Shown piece after piece: positions 7,515 through 12,204 of a DNA stretch of 13,127 nucleotides. The stretch's first letter is position 1. Each line of letters opens with the position of its first letter. The stretch lies in contig DGHF01000227.1 in assembly GCA_002392545.1 (NCBI GenBank), positions 1-13,127 on the forward strand, written 5' to 3'. This DNA is from Ruminococcus sp. UBA3855. GTDB taxonomy: Bacteria > Bacillota > Clostridia > Oscillospirales > Ruminococcaceae. A program made the translations under genes and the position numbers. Below the pieces are notes generated by a model. The model had not been told where the DNA came from and ran no database searches. It worked only from the letters and a program-made list of their open reading frames with translations.

Positions 7515-8432
7515 ATGAGAAAAGATGTAAAATATATGATAATTTCTGCCTGTTTGCTTTCCGTCTGCCTGATGGGATGCGCTGAAAGCGAAGAGCAGAT
7601 TATTGTTGAAACACTTCCGCCGGCGGTCTCCATACAGGGAACTGCCCCCGAAACCGATATTTCCCCCACTGAACCACCCGAAACGCAGGAAGTCACGCAG
7701 GAAGAAAGCACCATTTCCATAGAATACGCTTCTCTTTTGAGTAATTTTGAATTTTCAGATTGTGTCAACATGATTGTTTCACCTGATAACCCCCTGAACC
7801 TCGTCAGCGGAGCACCGGAGGGCTATGCCATCGGAAAGCCGTTCCGGCTTGTTGTTGTACATAACGGCGTTGACGGCTTTGATGTGGAAGCCGGCGAAAC
7901 ATGGCAGTTTCCTGTCATTGCCTCCGGAAATCAAATCATTGGCATGATTTCCGCTTATCGCTCAGTCGATGCAGACGGAAACGCAGAATGGAAACATTTT
8001 TCTGCTACGCAGGGAATCGCTCCCGAACTGAATACCGCCCTTGCAGAATATGACGCCTTCGCCCTTTTCATGGATGGCACAGACGATACCCATTCCGGCA
8101 TTATCTACGGAATCACTCCCAAAAATAAAACTATCACCATTGCACAAAATTCCGCTGAACTGGTCGCACTTCTCCAGATGGGTGAAGAGGAAGCCCCCGA
8201 AACTACCGAAGACCCCATTCTTGCACAGCGTATCAGCACCGTGCATAAACTCCGTGGCGAACGTGAAACACAGCCCTTTCAGACTTTGAAATATCATAGT
8301 GTATGGGGTTTTGATAACACTGTCAGCAATAAATTATTCGACGAATTTGTTTATACTTCCCCCGACTACACAAAGGAAGCCCCTTCCACAGAGCCACCCT
8401 CCGAAAGCGAAACCACAGACGAAAACACATGA
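7515..8432 (+). CDS. Predicted lipoprotein of unknown function
   Basis: I do not recognise this 305-residue protein. The N-terminus has two positive residues, a hydrophobic stretch and a lipobox LMGC with C22 as the lipidated cysteine, so it should be anchored to the outer face of the membrane. Residues about 24-68 are rich in Glu, Pro and Thr and look like a flexible tether; a similar acidic Pro/Ser/Thr tail closes the protein (about 285-305). The middle (about 70-285) is a probable globular domain with beta-rich stretches such as GETWQFPVIASGNQIIGMIS (128-147). No catalytic motif is evident. AAAGGAG precedes ATG 7515 by 6 nt. It is a single-gene unit with its own promoter and terminator, divergent from the mannanase gene. 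Confidence 0.8.
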   Translation: MRKDVKYMIISACLLSVCLMGCAESEEQIIVETLPPAVSIQGTAPETDISPTEPPETQEVTQEESTISIEYASLLSNFEFSDCVNMIVSPDNPLNLVSGAPEGYAIGKPFRLVVVHNGVDGFDVEAGETWQFPVIASGNQIIGMISAYRSVDADGNAEWKHFSATQGIAPELNTALAEYDAFALFMDGTDDTHSGIIYGITPKNKTITIAQNSAELVALLQMGEEEAPETTEDPILAQRISTVHKLRGERETQPFQTLKYHSVWGFDNTVSNKLFDEFVYTSPDYTKEAPSTEPPSESETTDENT

Positions 8433-8460
8433 AAAAGCACCCCATGGGAGTGCTTTTTTT
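8432..8460. terminator. Bidirectional terminator between convergent genes
   Basis: AAAAAGCAC and GTGCTTTTT form the arms of a hairpin centred on CCATGG, with an A run on the left and a T run of nine on the right. It begins at the last base of the lipoprotein stop and ends 2 bp before the SPFH stop at 8463. On the minus strand the single mismatch becomes a T-G wobble, so it can serve both genes. Confidence 0.85.
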
Positions 8461-8462
8461 TG

Positions 8463-9575
8463 TCAATCTTTCGGTCGGAGCAGTTCACGCAGACTTTCCA
8501 GCAAATCGCCACCGCCAGAAACAGAAATGTCCCCTACATTCTCACAGATGCGCTCAAGGTATTCCAATTCTTTGAGCTTGTAAAGGGTCTTGTTTTCGTC
8601 CATGAGCTTGGCAGTATTGAGGAGGGAACGAGTGGAAGCGACTTCCTCTCTGCGAGTGATGACATTCGCCTGAGCCTTCTTTTCCGCAATCAGAACCGTG
8701 TTCATAATATCCCTGATTTCCCCTGGAAGAATCACGTCCCTGATACCTGCATCAGAGACCTCAATATACATTTCCTTAGCCTTTGGAACAAGTCTTTTCA
8801 GGAGTTCGTCTGCAATGGATTCACGCTGTAACAGCAGTTCATCCAGTGTCAAGCCGGAAACATAGTCCCTCACGGTCAGTTGTACAGCCGTACGAAATTG
8901 ATTTTCCACATCGTCAATTTCCTGATAAGCTTTCAGGCAGTCCGTGAAACGATAGTCACAGACGAAATTCAGGCGGATACCAACTTTATCCTTTGTCAAA
9001 ATTTCCTGACCAGACAACAGCAATTCCTGCTTTCTGGTTTTCACAAACTGCATTTTCACCTGAATGCCGTTATTCCCCCAAAAGAAATATCTTCCGGCAT
9101 CCACCATTCTTTGAAATTCGCCGTTATAAAAAAGCAAGCCCTTTTGTGTATCAGCGACTTCAAAACTAACCGCCAGACCTCCGACACGGAGCTTTTCACG
9201 GATGGCAATGGGAATATCTTCCTGCACTTCAGGTTTGGTGATGTCGTACAGTTTGAAAGTATGTTTTTGTACAATATTCCAGTAAGTATATTTTCCTGCC
9301 GGCATCCCCTCAACGAAACGACCGTCAATGTAATGCAGGGCAATCATGCCGTCTGGTACTTCCTGTGTAATAATCTGTGACGTGAAATTGCTGTCCTGCT
9401 GAAACAATGCCAACTCTACCGGACTGAACGACTTATGCAACGGTGCAACGAGTGTACATCTCTGCACATGGACGTTATTCGTCCAGAAATGATATTCTCC
9501 GGACTCCAGCATTTTCACGAATTTGCCCTTCTGAAACAGAAAAGCTCTCTCCTGTGCGTTGACCACAATCTTCAA
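8463..9575 (-). CDS. SPFH/Band 7 (slipin-like) protein
   Basis: The 370-residue protein has an SPFH/Band 7 core (about 125-300): RVGGLAVSFEVADTQKGLLF, then LTKDKVGIRLNFVCDYRF at 193-210 and VQLTVRDYVSGLTLDELL at 231-248. A C-terminal alpha-helical, charged segment follows (about 296-348) as in slipins. There is no N-terminal membrane segment, unlike stomatin and FloT. The N-terminal half contains three spaced copies of G-x-F-x5-[SA]-G-x-Y-x-[FY]-W, ending at W31, W99 and W166. SPFH proteins form membrane-associated oligomers; the bacterial slipin role is poorly defined. ATG 9575 has GGGGGA about 12 nt upstream, a rather long spacing. The gene follows the structured RNA region directly, with no clear terminator or promoter between them, so it may share that promoter. 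Confidence 0.85.
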   Translation of the reverse strand: MKIVVNAQERAFLFQKGKFVKMLESGEYHFWTNNVHVQRCTLVAPLHKSFSPVELALFQQDSNFTSQIITQEVPDGMIALHYIDGRFVEGMPAGKYTYWNIVQKHTFKLYDITKPEVQEDIPIAIREKLRVGGLAVSFEVADTQKGLLFYNGEFQRMVDAGRYFFWGNNGIQVKMQFVKTRKQELLLSGQEILTKDKVGIRLNFVCDYRFTDCLKAYQEIDDVENQFRTAVQLTVRDYVSGLTLDELLLQRESIADELLKRLVPKAKEMYIEVSDAGIRDVILPGEIRDIMNTVLIAEKKAQANVITRREEVASTRSLLNTAKLMDENKTLYKLKELEYLERICENVGDISVSGGGDLLESLRELLRPKD

Positions 9576-9826
9576 AAAAATTCCCCCTTTTCAAAAAAGA
9601 GATGGGTTATATATAGCAATCCCTCATAATGGGATGTGAGTGGCGTTTCCCACATTCTGACAGTCCGGTAACGGCGGACAGGTTCAGCAATGCAGACAAA
9701 TCAGCGGAAACCTTCGCCATCTGCTAAGTTTTGACTGAAATGTCATCAAGGCGGTATCCCCCTCCGGCAAGGTCAGGGGACTGCTTTCTGAACGAATTCA
9801 GAAACGAACATGGTACTTTTTGTGTG

Positions 9827-9891
9827 TTTAGCTTGGAAGGCTAAAATTTTCAGCTTGATAGAGCTGTTGTCTTAACCACTGGACTACTATC
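9827..9891 (-). other. tRNA-like 5' half with D-arm and altered T-like arm
   Basis: GATAGTA (9891-9885) and a D-arm GTCC-AGTGGTTA-AGAC (9884-9869) are followed by hairpin CAGCT-CTATCA-AGCTG (9866-9851), where an anticodon arm would lie, and hairpin TTTAGC-CTTCCAA-GCTAAA (9845-9827), where a T-arm would lie. The second hairpin has 7 loop bases as a T-arm does, but not the TTCRANY loop. CTATCA, the shared acceptor strand, turns up here inside the first hairpin loop. Confidence 0.5.
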
Positions 9892-9896
9892 GCTAA

Positions 9897-9958
9897 TGAT
9901 AGGTTGGATTCGAACCAACGTAAAAGGAGTCACTGTCTTACCAATTAGACTACTATCA
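9897..9958 (-). other. tRNA-like element lacking a normal anticodon arm
   Basis: Read on the minus strand: acceptor strand TGATAG (9958-9953), TA, D-arm GTCT-AATTGGTA-AGAC (9950-9935) with the conserved GG, A, a 14-nt piece GTGACTCCTTTTAC, T-arm GTTGG-TTCGAAT-CCAAC (9919-9903), acceptor strand CTATCA (9902-9897). The elbow parts fit the tRNA consensus exactly. The piece between the arms should be about 22 nt (anticodon arm plus variable loop) but is 14 nt, and can form only a 4-bp stem with a 6-nt loop. No CCA follows. It is therefore not a working tRNA as far as I can see. Confidence 0.7.
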
Positions 9959-9960
9959 AA

Positions 9961-9985
9961 AATGATAGGTCGGATTTGAACCGAC
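9961..9985 (-). other. Isolated tRNA T-arm with acceptor-like 3' strand
   Basis: GTCGG-TTCAAAT-CCGAC (9985-9969) is a canonical T-arm, followed by CTATCATT identical to the next unit. No matching D-arm lies upstream at the expected distance; instead there is an 11-bp interrupted hairpin at 10033-10003. The preceding GTCAT (9995-9991) could pair with GTGAC (9933-9929) after the next D-arm, a permuted arrangement. Confidence 0.6.
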
Positions 9986-10157
9986 AATACATGACGATGA
10001 TGTGGAATTCTAGCTGTGACGCTATGAAATCCATGATAATAGGCGTGCAATACGTCTTTATTATCAGCGGTTGAACCAGCGGTATACATTACGGCATTGC
10101 CCCATGCACCACCCTGTTTTTTTGATACAGCGGTCTTGTCTGGAAAAACCATTTTCT

Positions 10158-10186
10158 ATTATACCAGCTTTTCAAATATTTGTCAA
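10158..10186 (-). promoter_or_regulatory. Perfect-consensus promoter of the structured RNA region
   Basis: On the minus strand TTGACA (10186-10181), a 17-bp spacer and TATAAT (10163-10158) match the sigma-A consensus at all positions. Such full matches are typical of strongly expressed stable RNA genes. The predicted start is near 10150, giving a transcript that begins with GGTTTTTCC. Confidence 0.88.
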
Positions 10187-10482
10187 GATGCACAAAAGCC
10201 CCCCTTTTGCTGAAATGTTACCTTTTTTGAAAAATTTCCCTTTCCATTAGCAAAAAGCAACAAAAACATCCTGTTGATACTGTGCAGGTGAACCAAAGAG
10301 GGGTAACTTTTCTGATTGGATTGTTACCAGCCTGTCATTTTTGGATTCTGAATTGAAATGAATCGAATTTTTGTTTGCATCAAATAAAACTAATGTTTGT
10401 AAAAATTATGTGCAAATTGACGAATGTAACAGCAGATTCTGGACAAGTTTTTATGCAAAAAATTGATTTGTTCTGGAAAAGA
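10187..10482. other. AT-rich intergenic region without a gene
   Basis: I find no credible gene in this stretch between the divergent RNA promoter and the hydrolase promoter. It holds a short hairpin CAAAAG/CTTTTG with a C5 loop (10193-10209), a hairpin GGTAAC/GTTACC (10302-10328) plus a further GTTACC at 10217-10222, and an 11-bp imperfect direct repeat TTCTGGAMAAG (10437-10447 and 10471-10481), whose second copy abuts the hydrolase -35. Confidence 0.5.
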
Positions 10483-10511
10483 TTGCATTTTGATTGAAAA
10501 TGTGATATGAT
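10483..10511 (+). promoter_or_regulatory. Promoter of the SleB-like hydrolase gene
   Basis: TTGCAT (10483-10488), a 17-bp spacer and TATGAT (10506-10511) with an extended TG form a good sigma-A promoter. The -10 lies inside a palindrome TGTGAT-N6-ATCACA (10501-10518), a likely operator. The transcript, starting near 10518, would carry a hairpin GGAAAC/GTTTCC (10523-10541) close to its 5' end, which may protect the mRNA. Confidence 0.7.
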
Positions 10512-10590
10512 AATCACAGTTCGGAAACAAGATGAGTTTCCTGAATTTACCAGTGTTCGTGACAAGTTTTGATTGAAAGGAATTGAGTTG

Positions 10591-11583
10591 ATGAAAAAGG
10601 CAAAGAATGCAGCGATTGTTTGTGGAATGATTACATCCTTCCTTTTCGGAGGATATTTTGTAGTTGAAGCTGCTACTGTAACCCTTGATGAAAGTTCTGC
10701 TGAATTAGTAGATGTATTTTATTATAACGAAAATGATTACGAAACAAAAGAGATTCTGACCGCTGAAGTTCCGGTCAAGACCACTAAAACCGTTTCTGTT
10801 GCAGAGAAGAAGACTGTTGAGACAGCTCCTGTTGTTGCAGAAACCGTTGAAGAAACAGTTGTAGAGACACAAGCTCCCACAGTAGTAGAGTCTCCTGCTC
10901 CGAAGCAGGTTGAACTTGGGAAGCCTGTTGAAATTATTAAGGAAACAACCCCTGCTGTAGAAACTGCTGAACCTGTCGTTTCTACTTTTCAGGTAGCCCC
11001 CATCATCACAGCAGAGGTAGCTCCTGTTGTGGTTGAGAAGCCCGCAGAAGAGTTTGAGGAAATCAATTATTCCGCCCCTGTCGTTGAGCAGGCATCCACT
11101 GTCAACGAGCTGGAAACTCCTCCTGCACCTGTTGTTGACTTTTCCGAAAACAATGAAGATGCTTTTGTAGAAACTGCTGACCCGATTATCTTTGAAATTC
11201 CCGAAATTCAGGAAATCGAAGAGACCGTTGCCAATTCCGTTTCTGCAGATATTCCGATTACAGAAGCTGAATATATTCTGATTTGTAACTGTGTAGCCAA
11301 TGAGGCAGGTTGTGACAATATCAGCGAAACTGAAAAGGCTAAAGTTGTAGAAGTAATTATGAATCGTGTTGCATCTAAGAGCTATCCTAATACCATTTAT
11401 GGTGTTATCAGCCAGAAGTACCAGTTTGAGGGTTCTTCTGCATATGTCAATCTGACAACATTCTCCAAGAAAGTTACTCCGATGGTGAAGTCAGCTGTTG
11501 ACCTGTATTTCTCTGACCCGTCCGCATTCGACCATGGTTATACCAGTTTCTATGGCGACGGTGTCCGTAACTATTTCAGATAA
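10591..11583 (+). CDS. Secreted SleB-like cell-wall hydrolase with long linker
   Basis: From ATG 10591 the protein has 330 residues. Residues 1 to about 28 are a signal peptide (MKKAKNAAIVCGM, hydrophobic core, cleavage near VEAA). Residues about 50-220 are a low-complexity stretch rich in Val, Glu, Pro, Thr and Ala, probably a wall-spanning linker. Residues about 221-330 match the SleB/CwlJ hydrolase domain: CVANEAG with probable catalytic E238, VIMNRV at 255-260, YPNTIYGVI at 265-273 and YQFE at 277-280. The family cleaves peptidoglycan glycan strands; many members act in vegetative wall turnover and not in spores. A TTG at 10573 would add six residues, but AAAGGA (10576-10581) lies inside that extension, 9 nt before ATG 10591, so the ATG is the start. 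Codons lean to GTT, GCT and GAA, as in well-expressed genes. No LysM or SH3 binding module is seen. Confidence 0.87.
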   Translation: MKKAKNAAIVCGMITSFLFGGYFVVEAATVTLDESSAELVDVFYYNENDYETKEILTAEVPVKTTKTVSVAEKKTVETAPVVAETVEETVVETQAPTVVESPAPKQVELGKPVEIIKETTPAVETAEPVVSTFQVAPIITAEVAPVVVEKPAEEFEEINYSAPVVEQASTVNELETPPAPVVDFSENNEDAFVETADPIIFEIPEIQEIEETVANSVSADIPITEAEYILICNCVANEAGCDNISETEKAKVVEVIMNRVASKSYPNTIYGVISQKYQFEGSSAYVNLTTFSKKVTPMVKSAVDLYFSDPSAFDHGYTSFYGDGVRNYFR

Positions 11584-11602
11584 TCATACATCAAGAAATT
11601 GC

Positions 11603-11636
11603 AAGGAGCGCATTTTTGAAATGTTGCTCCTTTTTT
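11603..11636 (+). terminator. Rho-independent terminator after the hydrolase gene
   Basis: AAGGAGC-G-CATTT pairs with AAATG-T-TGCTCCTT (one bulge, one wobble) and is followed by a T run. It lies 20 bp after the hydrolase stop. The next gene begins 17 bp further on with no clear promoter of its own, so it may depend on read-through. Confidence 0.8.
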
Positions 11637-11652
11637 CATAGGAGAAAATCAT

Positions 11653-12138
11653 ATGCTCGAAAAAAGAGACTTGCAAGAAGGAAAATGGAAACGCACAATC
11701 TATTTTGATGGGAATACCCCTTTCAATATTATCACAGAAAATCATACCATTAAAATTACTGGTGGAAGTATCATTATCATTGACAAGCACAATGGCAACA
11801 TTCTGAACCGTCTTAAAGGCTACCACTGCTTGTATACTGGTGATGTGAACCCAGACGAAACAGAATTGTTTGCACTGGAAAACGGAAAGCATTTCTATAT
11901 CATTTCGCTGAAAACATATTCCCAGACAAAAAGAATCACGCTCCCACGTTCCTACTTGTCGTTGGATGTCTATGGGACGTATTCCGAAGATGGCAAATCC
12001 CTGTTTGTGCCAGTGTACAAATATTTCGATAATGCCTATCATTATTGGATGTGCGAATATGAAACCAATGATTACACACTCGTAGACATGAAAGAAATTC
12101 CCCCTGATGAAGTCCCTCGCTGGATTTCTTTTATATAA
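11653..12138 (+). CDS. Hypothetical protein, beta-rich, unknown
   Basis: I do not recognise this 161-residue protein. It has no signal peptide or membrane segment. It alternates short hydrophobic beta-like strands with turns, for example IKITGGSIIIIDKHNGNIL (33-51), followed by GDVNPDETELFALENGKHFY and then YGTYSEDGKSLFVPVY. This pattern, with acidic turns of the S-x-D-G-K type, resembles blades of a WD40/YVTN-type beta-propeller, but three or so blades are too few to close a ring. TAGGAG lies 7 nt before ATG 11653. It follows the hydrolase terminator by 16 bp and converges on the EF-G-like gene. An opposite-strand reading of 152 residues exists but lacks a ribosome binding site and family features. 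Confidence 0.7.
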   Translation: MLEKRDLQEGKWKRTIYFDGNTPFNIITENHTIKITGGSIIIIDKHNGNILNRLKGYHCLYTGDVNPDETELFALENGKHFYIISLKTYSQTKRITLPRSYLSLDVYGTYSEDGKSLFVPVYKYFDNAYHYWMCEYETNDYTLVDMKEIPPDEVPRWISFI

Positions 12139-12141
12139 AGC

Positions 12142-12177
12142 GGAAAGGACTGTACCGAAGTACAGCCCTTTCCTTTT
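12142..12177. terminator. Bidirectional terminator with CGAA/TTCG tetraloop
   Basis: GGAAAGG-A-CTGTAC, loop CGAA, GTACAG-C-CCTTTCC, then TTTT. On the minus strand the A-C mismatch becomes a G-T wobble and the loop becomes C-TTCG-G, an especially stable tetraloop. It separates the orphan gene (stop 12138) from the convergent EF-G-like gene (stop 12205). The plus-strand T run is better than the minus-strand one. Confidence 0.85.
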
Positions 12178-12204
12178 ATAGAAGGTATTATTACGAAAAA
12201 GACG

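Larger units (their letters stand above)
9869..9985 (-). repeat. 66-nt tandem repeat of T-arm, acceptor strands and D-arm
   Basis: The unit beginning at 9985 and the unit beginning at 9919 align without gaps for 51 nt. Each reads T-arm, CTATCATT, a 3-nt linker, GATAGTA, D-arm (GTCY...AAGAC), A. Ten positions differ: three in the linker, four in the D-arm, and three in the T-arm. Two of the T-arm changes form a compensating pair: GTCGG/CCGAC in one copy and GTTGG/CCAAC in the other, so a C-G pair is replaced by T-A. The CTATCA strand can pair with the following TGATAG or GATAG across a 4- to 6-nt loop, or with the preceding one to make an acceptor-like stem. Confidence 0.8.
9601..10151 (-). 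ncRNA. Candidate large structured RNA with tRNA-like elements
   Basis: A perfect minus-strand promoter starts transcription near 10150 into a region of about 550 nt without a convincing gene. Hairpins seen on the minus strand include TGATAATA/TATTATCA (10066-10034), an 11-bp interrupted stem at 10033-10003, CAGCT/AGCTG (9866-9851), TTTAGC/GCTAAA (9845-9827), TTTCTGAA-TTCG-TTCAGAAA (9804-9785), TCCCC/GGGGA (9780-9757), GTCCG/CGGAC (9679-9663), GTGG/CCAC (9653-9640) and ATCCC/GGGAT (9635-9619). Between 9985 and 9869 lie two tRNA T-arms and two tRNA D-arms with shared acceptor-like strands. The only long ORF would start at the first transcribed base and has a composition set by the tRNA-like parts. 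The size and ornate folding recall the ROOL/GOLLD class of large RNAs, but I cannot confirm membership. It could instead be a structured leader of the SPFH mRNA. The 3' end is not defined. Confidence 0.62.

Noticed and set aside
9785..9804. Terminator at the TTCG-loop hairpin within the RNA region
   Set aside because: The 8-bp stem is perfect but is followed by GCAGTCCCC and not by a T run, so it is more likely an RNA structural element.
9897..9958. Functional tRNA gene
   Set aside because: The D- and T-arms fit, but the anticodon arm and variable loop are about 8 nt short, the acceptor stem has only 6 pairs, and no CCA follows.
9601..10151. tmRNA (ssrA)
   Set aside because: A tmRNA has its T-arm at the very 3' end beside CCA and a tag frame ending in Ala-Ala. 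Here the T-arms are internal and repeated, and no such tag frame is seen.
9850..10152. Minus-strand ORF of 100 codons inside the structured RNA region
   Set aside because: Its ATG lies at the predicted transcription start, so there is no ribosome binding site. Its second half is a translation of T-arms and D-arms, and it shows no protein family features.
10501..10518. CRP-type site
   Set aside because: TGTGA and TCACA are 8 bp apart here, not 6, and it overlaps the -10. I keep it only as an unassigned palindrome.
10380..10565. Minus-strand ORF of 61 codons upstream of the hydrolase
   Set aside because: It covers the hydrolase promoter and leader, and has no start signal or family match.
11584..12042. 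Minus-strand ORF of 152 codons opposite the orphan gene
   Set aside because: The plus-strand frame has a good ribosome binding site and a terminator right after its stop; the minus frame has neither.
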